A DNA stretch of 64,000 nucleotides from Pomphorhynchus laevis (Eukaryota > Acanthocephala > Palaeacanthocephala > Echinorhynchida > Pomphorhynchidae). The stretch lies in assembly GCA_012934845.2 (NCBI GenBank), contig WNNJ02000901.1, forward strand, positions 248,001 to 312,000. Direction: 5' to 3'. Positions within the stretch are counted from its first letter, which is position 1, and the number at the start of each line of letters is the position of its first letter. The notes under the pieces were generated by a model, which was not told the origin of the DNA, made no database searches, and saw only the letters and a program-made list of their open reading frames with translations. A program made the translations under genes and the position numbers. Of the stretch, positions 33,591 through 45,348 are shown piece by piece.

Positions 33591-35034
33591 TCAATCACCA
33601 ATAATTAAGGAGGGGTTGATATCGCATCAACCGAATATTGATCAACATACTGATGGAACTGCAACATTATCCAGATTACCACTTGCTTCCTTTTCGAGCC
33701 TTCCATTTGGAAATTCAAATTTTAATGAAATTCAACAAAATACTTTTGGCACTATTCAGACTAATCCACATGCAATTCTAAACTTTCTAAGTAATCATAT
33801 GGCTCAAGGACTTATGAGTAATCCTGCATTGCCTAGTTCAATTATGCTTAACAATCCACAAATGTAAAGAGGGATGGAGCAGAACCAGGAGTTTCAAAAT
33901 TCTTTAACAATCCGGATTTTATGCGTCAAACAATGGAAATGATTCGTAATTCGACAACTCTACAGGAAATTACGAGAACCCATGATAGATCCCTGATTAA
34001 CCTTGAGAGGTTACAGAGCGAATATAATGTTTGACAGAGAATTTATCGCGATTTGCAAGAACCAATGCCTAATGCGGCATATGAGCAGTTTGGCGATAAT
34101 CCTCTGAATACTAATTCTAGCTCATCTAGTACAGCTAACACTAGTCAAGTAGGAACTGAAAATACAAATCTCCTGCCTAACCCGCGGCCATCTTAGAATA
34201 CTAAATTTTAAAATAATCGATCTGCATCCATTTTAAATCTTTTGCCATTTAATTTAGTCGATTCGTCTAGATCATATGTATCTAATACAAACCGTTTAGA
34301 GTCGCCTTTGCAATGTCTTGAAGCGAAAACACTAATCGGTATTCGACGATGAACGCTCAACAATTATTAGTAGTCGCTGCTGAAAATCCTCGCATGCTAA
34401 TCGAAATGTTGCGGGCATCCAGTTTTAACCAAAATATGGATAATTTTATCTGCGATCCTGGTATTCTAATTAATCTGCTGCGTACATATGAATTTAAACA
34501 GGACGAAAGACAAAGAGAACAAGTACATCGTGTAATTCATGAGTTTATAAGTCAGTGGCCAATACCTGAAATTCCTGCTCTATGCACAATTACTCGAACA
34601 TTGAGGACGATTGAACAAATTCTACAGAACCTAATTCGTCTTAGGGACACATCCTCACAAGAATACTCACAGTTGATATCTTCAAATATAAGCGTTCTAG
34701 TCGATAATCAAATGAATAGTCAACCTACTTCATCTGATGTGGATTCTATTCGATCACCAAGCAATAGACAAACAGCTTATGCAACAACAGCATCTCAGAA
34801 TTTACAATACTCAAATCAAGATTATACTGCTTCGTTGTTTCAACCATTAGATCGTCTTCATCCCCAGCAACATCAGCCGGCAAATCAACAACCAAACCAA
34901 ATTCAAGAATAACTTTATGCATCCGAACTTGTACAAATGCAGACAATGGGATTCCATAGCCGTGATACTAATCTTGAAGCGCTTGTTGCATCTATGGAGG
35001 ACGCAAGAATGGCTGTAGAACGTATTTAAGACTC
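33445..35034 (+). pseudogene. Ubiquilin retrocopy, near full length after the UBL
   Basis: Intronless ubiquilin-like sequence. It holds a Ser/Asn linker (33540-33640), a first STI1-type block (NAILNFLSNHMAQGLMSNPAL region), NNPDFMRQTMEMIRNSTT, RSLINLERLQSEYNV and DLQEPMPNAAYEQFG (33905-34095). The second STI1 block is the frame 34349-34912 (AQQLLVVAAENPRMLIEML). The UBA (LVQMQTMGFHSRDTNLEAL) follows at 34926-35034. Stops occur after MLNNPQM (33865), SEYNV, PNPRPS and in the linker before the UBA. Lack of introns in a region whose real genes are full of them indicates retroposition. It sits antisense in the 5.5-kb intron of the minus-strand host gene and shares its 3' sequence with the copy at 1128-4133. 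Confidence 0.8.
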
Positions 35035-35644
35035 TTGACTTTTATCAAGAGCCAACTTGTCCTGCTCTCACTGAGTATTGCATTCATTCTTTACAATAGT
35101 CAATGAAATGCTATTACATTAACGAAACTCTGTTGTAAAATTTTCATTGACTCTCGTCGATCAGCACTAGATTGCAGTCATTTAGTTGCTTCATTGAATC
35201 TCGCTATTGCTTTAATATAAATGTAATTAAATTACTTTTACGTAATATTTATAGTTTTATAAAAATATCAATAATTTATTCGATAGATTAGCAAGAGCAT
35301 ACACGAATTTATTTAATATTTCGTCGACTACGTAGATGTAAGTATTATTAGATTTTTTTAGTTTCCTAATTTTAAAATTCAAATTATAATTTTTGATTTT
35401 TGACTACAGCTTGTCTGTAAAATATCAAATAAGATATCGTTTTGTTACTTGCTGTTTCATTAAATGAATTATTATGATAAATTATTAATATGATATTATT
35501 ATATGATGATATGGATTATAAATGATAATATAAATTATCATTTATAAAATAATTTGATAATTAATGATGTAATAATTATAATAAATAATGTAATAATTTG
35601 GAATAATTTGATGATAATGAAGTTATTATGAGTTTTAATATTAC

Positions 35645-36056
35645 CTCGTGTTTATAAAGTAGTATATTGTAATATGATTGCTTGTTTTCTACCCAGACAT
35701 CATAATTCGAATGCTTCAAATCGGCAAAGATTTGGTCCAATTCGTCAGTAACGGATAAGATATTGTCCGAATTCTCAATCGAAGTAATTATATAATCAAT
35801 GCAACCCCTAATTGGGCCAGTATTTGAGCCATTATTACTGACACTATATTCACTGATTTCTTTTCCTATCAAATCGGTTATTTCTTGCACCACGGATTTT
35901 ACCGTCAGCTCTCTAGATGAAACATCGCAGACAGGTAATGATTTCCTTGATTTTAAAATACAGTCGATATCAGTAAATAGCATTTCAAACATTTGATAGT
36001 TATCAACTATGTCAAATGCTAATATTTTCAGGATATTGTCACATAGTAGAGAATAC
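35645..36056 (-). CDS. Candidate internal exon of the same minus-strand host gene
   Basis: An open stretch of 137 codons lies between TTTTTATTTTAG and GAG/GTAATA. It carries FDIVDNYQMFEMLFTDI, ELTVKSVVQEITDLIGKEI and TDELDQIFADLKHSNYDVW. It ends in phase 0 and the exon at 30127 starts in phase 0, with acidic and hydrophobic composition unlike the surrounding AT-rich DNA. The 5.5-kb intron between them holds the ubiquilin retrocopy and the RLE LINE. No family recognised. It could belong to a separate upstream gene. Confidence 0.55.
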
Positions 36057-37847
36057 CTAAAATAAAAAGATTGGATAGAAATTTTTAACGTTTTATTTAA
36101 AAAATTGAAGAAAGTCGTTTATTTAAGAGCTAAACTCCTGAAGGTGTTATCGCTTAAATAATTAATTTCTTTCAAATTAAAACAAGTATTATCTGTAACA
36201 CTTCATTTGCAAAACGTTATAAATTTCAACAATTATATATAAAACAATCACTTGATTACTTTATTCTTTTATATAAAGCTTTTTTCAACTCAGAGCTTCA
36301 GCATTTTCTCACGACGAATTATACATCCACTACTCAGATTTACACATATATAACTGATTTTAGTGAGCATTCGTCGCGTGGGATTAGATTACTAATATGG
36401 TAATCGTTAATTCTCGAGTTAAAATTCATCCCACGATTAGGAGCGTTTGCTGTGCTTCCCAAAGCTATGCCTACAGACTTCCTCAAGTCAGCGCTATGCC
36501 GGAGACCACACTCGATCAAATATAAATTCCATCATTGGTTGGTATTATAGACCAACTATAATATATATTCCATCATTGATTCATCTCCGTTGTGTTGCTT
36601 CACTATATGGATAATAATTCCATCTGTATTCACGTTGCTATTATTTTCGGAATTGTTGTTTTTAGAGTAGAGTCTTGATCCGTGTCTGCCCTTCTGTTGT
36701 TTAGCCTTTCACTATGGTATCTTTTTAACTCTCCGGTTTATTTGCAGGTTACATTTTCTACACCTATCTACGTATAAGATGTTTTTAAACGTGCAACAGT
36801 TATTACATTTAATAGAATATTTTGAATTTGTAGATGATCTTATAATATTTACCTTAATATTTACGTGGATAATGATTTATTATGCTAGAATTAAATTTTT
36901 ATTTAACTAATTTGGTAGAAATCTTATTTGTTAACTTGAAGCAAATACAGGGTTCAGTGAATTTGATGTTATATAGTGAGCAGACCAGTTTATGTTTTTC
37001 TGAAATCTCCATTTCAGTTAGAAATTCCAATCGTAGCCATCGTTCCATTAGTCGTCTTCTGATCTTGGAAATCTCTATGTATATAGATCTGTTAGTATAT
37101 TATCTAGATATCAGTATTTTCAATGTTATAAATATTGTTCTCAAACTGGTATTCTTCAGGACAGGTTCTCCTCATTCGTAATGATTCTTCAAATATTACC
37201 TTTAGCCTGAGCTACTTTAGTCGCTGTTTGCATGTAAATATAAAAGGCTTTCGATACGTAGTGGTATTATAGACTCCATTCTTTTTATATCAGTTATGTC
37301 CAAAAAATTTATACCGTTATCGTAAGTATATAAACACATATCAAAATACATTTAAACTCATTTAGGCTCTTAAAGAATTTGAGTAGCGTAGATTCTCAAT
37401 GTGTACAGAGCAGAATAATATCATGTAAGTACCGCCATCAAATAACATGTTTGTACGGTTGTAAATTCAATAACTTCTTTTCCTGTTTAGTCATATGTTA
37501 GCTTATGTTGTCCACAAGACATGCCCATGGCTGCTCCAAAAACCTTTCTTTGTATTATAAATCTATGCCAATGGCCACACCAATGACGAGAAAACTTTTA
37601 ATTACAAAATATAAAACCCGTTAGCTAATTTGACGACTAAAAATATGGTTTTGTTAAATAAAAGTGTAACCAAATAAAAACTAAGATGTTGATTGTTAGT
37701 CAATAATTGCTTGGTGCTTACACGTTAAGCCCATCATCGAATTGTATATCATGTAATATTGATTTCATAGGATTACTGCATTGTATTTCAGTTGAAACTA
37801 GTATTTTTAGATTAATGTAGTCTTCTAAATAAAAGAAAATTGCTTAC
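36057..37847. other. Probable intron; unassigned minus-strand coding-like stretch at 36890-37115
   Basis: Mostly AT-rich. On the minus strand, 37115-36890 reads IEISKIRRRLMERWLRLEF and onward without stops. It has a charged, helix-like composition, but I find no matching splice pair or family. 36430-36500 is locally GC-richer, with SVGIALGSTANAPNRG on minus, also unassigned. Confidence 0.3.
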
Positions 37848-37876
37848 GTAAATTCGTCGATTTAATAGTTTGAAAC
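37848..37876 (-). CDS. Candidate 29-nt microexon
   Basis: TTTCGTTTTGCAG precedes and GTAAGC follows a 29-nt stretch on the minus strand. Entered in phase 1 (as left by the 42421 donor) it encodes FKLLNRRIY without a stop and leaves in phase 0. Both splice sites match consensus well. It does not connect in phase directly to the exon at 36056 (which needs two leading bases), so at least one more exon would be required between. Confidence 0.35.
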
Positions 37877-38934
37877 CTGCAAAACGAAATAGTAAATGAT
37901 AGTCAATTAATTAACTGATTTCGTTTATGCCATAGATTCGTGTTTTTTTTGCGACAAAAAACATATCACCTTAATGTTTCAATGCAATCTCACAGAGATA
38001 TCAGTTTAGTTCTGGTATCTAAACAATTAGCCATTGCTTGCTGATCGTATCAAATGAAAGGATTAATAAATTCATGTTATTGGTATATTCTTTTAATAAA
38101 CACACACAATAAAGCATACAATAATGTGTTTATTGTCTTGCTATGTATTAAGTATAGCTGAACCAATATTTTTACTTTAATACCTAACAATTATACAGTG
38201 TGATGTTGATACACCATTCAATGTGGAATTTCAAAGTCTAAATACTGAATATTAATTATTCAAAGATGGAATTATTTTCGGTTCTTTAAAAAGTTGCTCA
38301 TAAATAAATGAACGTAAAACTAATAAATAACTGATGCCGATCCATTATTTTTTTAGTTTTTAAATTAAAGCTGGATCAATAAAACACTAAGATATTGTTA
38401 TATTTTGCTAGCTGCTGCTAGTATTGTTAGAAACAAACCTAAAGTTTCTTTATTTTAAGATTTTCTATAATTCACATTTTTTATATTTTTATGATTTCCT
38501 TAATAAAACCAGAATAATTTAATTTACGGATTACTAATAGGTAAACGTATTTTTATTTAATTACGCAAAATAATAAATATTATACAAGTATAAACTTTAT
38601 GTAAACTTTATACAAATATAGAATATAAAACGTTATACAAAATAAATATTTCAAAATAATTTATATATTGATCTATTTATCGTGATCCAATTACTGATCA
38701 CAATCTTGTAGTCAATTTTTTCGTGTGACCCATTTATTTCTTGATTAGATCATGATAATATCATTAGACCTAAATGGGATATAGCAAAATATATCATTAA
38801 CAAAAAATATAAACCGCTTTTATTGATGTAAATATGAAATTTCATAAGATTTCGCAAAATTAAATACGCACTGCGCGGTAGTACTTCTGCCATTTGTATG
38901 GAACTTAGATTTTAATATTCGCAAATTAATAAGA

Positions 38935-39770
38935 AACATGCCCACTTATCCTGGCTAGCTTTGCCCAAAAAAGGCAAATCTGGCCCGAATAAGACTGCCT
39001 AGCGTACATGGAGTTCAGGACACCTGGACCGCGTTGCCCTGCAAGATCCACATAGCTGCAAAGCAGATACTCGGTTTAGCAAAGCTATGCCAACAATACA
39101 TCGACAAAGAATTTTGATTCTTGACAGAAGAGATTAAAGACGCGGTGAAGGCAAAGAAAAATTCCTACAAGGCTCTCCGGATAGCACAAACGCAGGAGAA
39201 CAAGGATGAGTACCACCGAGCGAAAAAGAAAGCAAGGAAACAAGTGGTAATTGCTAAGAGCAACCACCTAGATAATCTTTACCAAAAGCTCGACACTCAA
39301 GTATAAAAGTGCCTGTATCGACTAGCCTGTGCAAGACGGAAAAAGGCAGCGGACATCGAGAAATTCCATGGCATCAGTGATGAGTGAGGAAAACTCCTAA
39401 TACACCCACACGACGTGCTGGAGAGATGGAGAAGATATTTCAAAGCTATCTCCACAGAACTCCAAACCACACACAAGTTGAGCCAATCAACGAGGCAGAG
39501 GTCAACGAGGCAATAATGAAGATGAAGCCGGGTAAAGCCAACGGACCAGATAATGTGGCGGCGGACTTCTGGAAAATCAAGCCGGATGAGTGGACACCAT
39601 GGCTAACGAAGTTTCTCCAGAATATCATTGACGCAAAAGAGGTGCCAGAAGACTGGAGTGGAAGCACAACTATCCCAATCTGGAAGTAGAAAGAAAGCCC
39701 AGCAGATTGCCAAAACTACCGGTCAATCCGTCTTCTCAGCCACACCATGATGATTTCAGAGAGTGCTCGA
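38935..39770 (+). mobile_element. RTE-type LINE fragment (linker and start of RT)
   Basis: Plus-strand pieces in order: a nuclease-to-RT linker (EEIKDAVKAKKNSYKALR, KKKARKQVVIAKSNHLDNLY), a GISDE.GKLLIHPHDVLERW stretch, then NEAIMKMKPGKANGPDNVA, AKEVPEDWSGSTTIPIWK and ADCQNYRSIRLLSHTM. The last words are diagnostic of RTE-clade RT motifs 0-2. It stops before the catalytic motif A. About three frame breaks. Confidence 0.8.
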
Positions 39771-40120
39771 CAAAGCAGCACCATAAAACGAAATCTAGAT
39801 ATATTTAACATAAGTATATGTTCACAGTTTGACTATAAACGGTTAAATGATCATTAAGATAAACTCTACTGATGGTAAACTTTATTGCTTGAATTTTAAA
39901 CACGAAATTTAAAGCTCACATAAGAAGATTTATAATAAATCATATTAGTTAATTGAGTCTATGTATTTTATACTTTTACATAAATACAGAAAATAAATAT
40001 CTTAATCTTAAAGTTTCCTATAATTTATGCTTATATAAGGAAATTTTTTAAATGGTAATTTTATTTTCAATTTTTATGAAATGATTAATAGTATTTAATT
40101 TATCAGTATTCAGATAAGAT

Positions 40121-40340
40121 GTCATCAGTATGAACTGCTATGCTATCAGGTGTCGGCCTTTTTCCTGAACACATCATAGCAGCGGGGCCAAATACATGCT
40201 AATAACTTATTGCCTCTGATGAAATTTGATTATTTAGCGTAATAATTTATTCTAAGAGAGTATATTATATACTATCCATAAAAATTTAAATTTATTTTTA
40301 ATATAATTGTGTTGATTTATATATTTTACTATTTTCTGTT
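40121..40340 (+). repeat. Structured dispersed repeat, copy 1 of 3
   Basis: It starts TCATCAG and has a matching CTGATGA about 100 bp on. Inside are TATGCTATCAGG, GGCCTTTTTCC and AGCGGGGCCAAATACATGCT. A further 120 bp (ATAAAAATTTAAATTTATTT, GTGTTGATT) is shared with copies at 47688 and 48776. No coding frame. Confidence 0.8.
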
Positions 40341-40599
40341 TTATTTTTTTAGTAATCTAATTTGAAATATCTATATATTTAATTATTTAAATGATTTAGA
40401 AGAAAGTCAATATCAGTACTTATTATGACAATTCACTTGCCATAATAAGGGCAAGTGAATTGAGGAATGCGGAGTGATACCTTATAACAGTAGTTCCTCC
40501 TGATGACCTCATCCTTTTCTGATAATTCGTATATTATTTATTAGTCAATTCATAAAATATGTATCTATTAAATTATTTAAATGATTTTGAAGAAAGCCA

Positions 40600-41160
40600 A
40601 TATCATTACATATTGTTGCAATTCTTAAAATTTCATTATTTAATGTATTATATTTTATATTATATGGTATGCATGAATGCTCATGCAAAAATATGTTTCT
40701 TGTAAATTTAAATATGTCATCTTTACGATATAAATTAATAGTAGTTTTTTAATGTTAATTTAATGTTCATATCTAGATATACACCTTCTTTATCATTAAT
40801 ATTGGTTTTGTTAAGAATAAGGCTTTCTGGATAAATGTGCTCACTAATTGAATAAAAATTATTAGAATTAAATACACATATATCATCAATGTATCGAAAC
40901 ATATATTTCATATATTTATATTGTTTAGATTTAGTTTTTACACAGTTATGAACAAATTCATATTCTATAAAGCTTAAAAACAAGTCAGCTATAATTGGGC
41001 TACTATTACCACCCATTGGAACACCTTTTACTTGTCTAAATATAGATGTCCCTACTTTTAAATAATTTTGATTTATCAAAATATTTAAGGATTCTATTAA
41101 TTCAATTTTATCCATATATTTATATTTACTTGATGATTTTATTTTTGTTAGATATGCGTT
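40600..41160 (-). mobile_element. Permuted-type PLE RT fragment, minus strand
   Basis: The frame 41115-40735 carries [24 protein letters not shown] sequence, motif B ([19 protein letters not shown]), motif C ([14 protein letters not shown]) and the thumb ([14 protein letters not shown]). It is an inverted near-copy of 45640-46204, and matches 28293-28545. 41160-41390 repeats part of its 3' end (TTCTTAAAATTTCATTATTT). Only the RT second half is present. Confidence 0.85.
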
Positions 41161-41399
41161 GTAGTTACGAATGGTTTCAATTCTTAAAATTTCATTATTT
41201 AATGTATTATATTTAAATACAATATAAAATATTTTATTGTAAAATAAAATACATTAATATAAAATAATTAATAAAATACATTAAAATATAAATATTTTAA
41301 TGTATTATATTTAATGTATTAGGTATGCATGAATGCTCATGCAAAAATATGTTTATTGTAAATTGAAATATGCCATTCTTATGATGTTGGATAAGAAAA

Positions 41400-42400
41400 T
41401 ATGTAATCTTTACAAATGTCATTATTAAAGATGTTCTTTTTTTAAAGTACTAATTCTTTTAAGATTTACTCATTCAATTTAATATCATTTGCTAGAATAA
41501 TTCCTTATGTAATTACAAAGTAAGTTTAGATATTTGCATTCATTAACAAATCATTTGAATTGTAATTTTATTTTAAAAAATATCGTCATCATTGAATTGT
41601 ATATGAACTGGTGATACAATAAGAACAAAACTTTATTTTTCTACTTTATGATTTTCTAGTCCATGTATATTAAGTCCAGGGCATTTCTAGTTTACGGATT
41701 TAATGATTAACTCGTGAATCAGATCATTTTTAATGTAGCTATTTGTAAAAATTATCAAGTGAAGGATCATTTCCATTCAGTTAATCATTGTTTTTGAATC
41801 CAAAACTAGTAATCATTGTTTTTATTAACATAACTAGTAGTGAACAGACAATTTACGTTGTTTAGCTAAATTCTTTTACAACGTATCGAAACAATATTCC
41901 AATACTCTATTTATACCAGCTAGTAGTTTCTGTTAGCTTTTAGTAGTTAGTTATGAATTTGATATGGATTCCACTAAAATTGGATACCTTATTGCTGCAA
42001 CCCAACCAAATTTAATGTATTTATAAACTGTTTTAAAATATATTTTTTAACATTTAAAATAATCACATATTTGCTAATTTTAAATTTAATGGAACGATAA
42101 AATTTAAACGAATTCATTGTGTTATCAGTTTAGATTACGAAATATCAACAAAAAATCTTTTTTAGTTCCGTTAAATTTGCTGCTCGATATTTTATTTTTT
42201 ATATCAAAAACAATAAAAAAACCAAATAAAATATATAATTTGTAAATTTAATATATCTATTTGTATTTAGTATTTGATAACTCAGCATAGCGTCAAATTG
42301 CTAACTTGCCAGCATGCTGAATAATGTTTCGTAGTGTAAATATCGCTTATGTCAATTAACTAAATTGATTAGAAATTGTTAACTAAAAAATATCAAATTA
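41400..42400. other. No gene seen
   Basis: AT-rich sequence with no supportable exon or repeat family. It would be intronic if the exons at 42421-42793 and 37848-37876 belong to one transcript. Confidence 0.4.
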
Positions 42401-42420
42401 ATGTAATAATCGATAATTAC

Positions 42421-42793
42421 CGGGACACCATGATAACAGCATCGTTAATGGTTTATTTTTATTTCTCAATATAAATGAATTGAATTCTGTGATACTGAAG
42501 CTGTATAGAGACTTTCCATCGATTTCCAGGAGTCGATAACCTTTATGAGGTTTATGTAGATTTGTATCGATATTCGCTCTTACAAAACAATAATAATATC
42601 CTTGTTCGCCTACACCATTTTTGACAGTAAAACATTCAAAGTCGATACCGTTTAATGTACCGACAAATTGTGTCTCTTTAACGTCATCGCTACTGTATTC
42701 GCTTTCATAAGCGGATGTTAGTATATGGTCTAAATTTCGCGATTTGTTAAAAAAGATATTTGGCAAATTGATGTAATTTTTAAAAAACATTCG
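42421..42793 (-). CDS. Candidate exon with a PDZ-like fold
   Basis: Between TTTGCAG and G/GTAATT on the minus strand lies a 373-nt stretch open in one frame (no stop, phase 0 to 1). The C-terminal half reads GYRLLEIDGKSLYSFSITEF, then NKPLTMLLSW. That parallels the PDZ pattern of a GD.ILEING.. strand, a helix and a VTLLL-like last strand. An acidic SEYSSDDVKE segment and a VGEQGYYYCFVRA strand precede it. The carboxylate-binding loop is not clearly visible, so PDZ is a suggestion. It is probably an internal exon of a minus-strand gene; partners are uncertain. Confidence 0.5.
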
Positions 42794-43099
42794 CTGCAAA
42801 TTTTTTCGCTCAGTAAAAATTTATTTTTATTTTACATGCTTAGGTGGACACAACGCAATTAAGTAGGGTTCACCGACGGAGTAAATTTTTAATACCAACA
42901 GCTACGAATTTAAGAGAAAACATAAACAGTAATATAATATTCAATTATATTATAATATTATAATATAATATTAAGTAATATAATATAATATTTAGAAATA
43001 ATAAAAGTAATAACAACATAATTGAAAGAGATAATGAAAGAGAATATAACAAAGTAAAATGAGTCAATTGACATAGTGAAATAACAACACAACAATTTC

Positions 43100-43425
43100 A
43101 TGACAAAAAAGTAACACAAGAGTTTTTTTGTCAATCGCTCGCTCGGATGTCGGGTCTGGAGGCATTGTACGAACCAAACTACTCCAGACATCGCGATTCT
43201 GGGCGTTCCATCGTGATCTAATGCGTTCTTCGACTAATTTCAAGATTTGATCCCTTCACCGTTACCGATGTCTACCTCGAGGTCTCCTTCCAGAGAGTCC
43301 GGCCACACCCCCGAGGAAGGCGATTCGTAGACATCCTCAGAACGTGTCCTAGCCACCTGAACTGACTTTCTTAGACGAAGAGAAGCAGCGACTTTACTCC
43401 GAGTCAGTTTTTTCTGACAGAAGTT
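43100..43425 (-). mobile_element. LINE C-terminal / 3' fragment, GC-richer
   Basis: On the minus strand RWLGHVLRMSTNRLPRGCGR and later VEERIRSRWNAQNRDVW resemble the end of RTE/Rex-like LINE polyproteins (..RWLGHVLRM....LPR.., ..DR..WR..). The block is GC-rich against AT-rich flanks. It lacks the RT core and has at least two frame breaks. Confidence 0.6.
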
Positions 43426-43439
43426 TATTCTAAAAAACT

Positions 43440-45348
43440 TCTGTCATTTACAATTACATTGCCTGCAGAACCAAATTATTATTATTATTTTCAAATTTTA
43501 TTATTTTTAAATAAAAATAACAAGAGAAATACTGTATTTGGTCAATAAAAAGTATATATATTATTTATTTTTATATGAACGGTTCAAAAAATATATATAA
43601 TAATAAATATACAAATACAACTAAAATTATTTCGTATAACAGAATAACTTGTTTTCAGTTCACCTCGTACATTTGAACAAATTACCATTTCAATGCTTAC
43701 AATGTACGATATCTATATTCTGTCAATTAACGGATGGAACAGCGATAAAAATGCCTAAATTTTTATTTAATACTTTGAAATTTTTCTGATGATGAGTAAC
43801 GTTTGCTAATTTTTTAAATTATGATGACGTCAAAGAGTCAGCAAAAAAATTAATGGTTTTTCTTCCTGCTCCATTAATTTAATAACGTCAATATCTAAAA
43901 GACAGTAAATATCAAACGAAAATATCCATTAGCATTTCAAAGCAGGAAAACACAAATATACTTGTAGTTAGCTAGCTGATACTTCATCCTTAAAATTTAT
44001 TTTTCTGATGTGGCTAGCATTAGCTAGGGAAAATGAAAATAATTTTGGTTTTTATTGTTTTAAAATTTAAAATTTGTTAAAATCGTATTAAGATTAATAA
44101 TTTTCAATTGTAATATCCATTGATTTTAAATTGTGATTTTTGCAACTGATAACTCCGCCAGAGAGGCAGCAAAATGCCAAAAATTGAAAATGATTCTTGA
44201 CGTTTCATTTAGTAATGCTCACAATAGACTTTATGAACTTTCCCGACCACTACTGGATTTTTAATTGCTGATAATAGACACACGAACAAAACAAAACAGA
44301 ACAAAACAGACACGAACAAAAATGTTGGGAATTTATCCGCTCATTTAAAACATAAAATGTGTGAACTATTTGATGTGTGTAGGCCAATATTTGAAACTAA
44401 TGAAATGTCAGCAATTGCCTTTTCCTCGAAAAGCCAGAAAGTATTTAAAACTATACAATTGGATCGGAATTATTTCTAAAAAAGTGTCGACATTTCTTAT
44501 CACTTCTGTTTTGTTCACAAACGATACCTATGTTTGTGTACAAGTATGTTTGTGTACAAGGTGAAAATTGAAAAAAATGAGCGTGCAAATTCTTGCACTC
44601 GCTAAAACAATTAAATAGAACAGATACTGCATAGATATTTATTACTAACTTGTAAGCATTTTTAATGATAAACATGTTCAATTCGTGTATTTATTGTTTG
44701 TATATTTGTACGGTTACTACGGAAACTATTTTCAAAACAATGTTGAACAAATAAGTTTGTTAAAATATCAACTATAAAATAATATATGGAATAGCGCTGC
44801 ATCTAATGAATGGCAAAAGCGTAATTTCAAATACACGTAGTGATCGAGGCCGCAACGCAGCGCTTACTCGTATTTCAAAAGTTATAAATTTCATTATAAC
44901 TTTCGTTAGACACCATCGCTATTAATCCAATATCGGTGCAAAATGCCTAAATGAAAATAATAATGACCAAAGTCGTTGTTAATTATAAAAAATGTATTCC
45001 TGTAAAAATAACAGCTGACTGAGTGTTCAAACAGTTTGAAACAATTCCAACAACGCAGCTTGTCATACTTTATCTCATTACAAACAATATTGAGTGGAAG
45101 GAGATAGCTAGCATGTAAAACTAAATTGATTGCAACCAATAAAAACGTAGCTAGCAATTTTTTAATTTATAAATTATATATAATACGTAGACTCAGTTAG
45201 CTGATCTGATGATTAACTCAGTTTGCTGATCTCATAATTAACATTTTTGTAAAAAATTAAGGATTCAAAGCAGCAAAACATTTTTCGACAAATGAAAAAC
45301 TAAATTTAAGGCGATAAACAAACAAATTATCTATGCTTTAGCAAATCA
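43440..45348. other. Intergenic, nothing supported
   Basis: Downstream of the prolyl oligopeptidase stop codon. AT-rich with short simple runs such as ACAAAACAAAACAGAAC near 44283. Small frames at 44361-45157 overlap on both strands and have no recognisable content. No clear polyadenylation site could be chosen among many AATAAA-like words. Confidence 0.4.
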
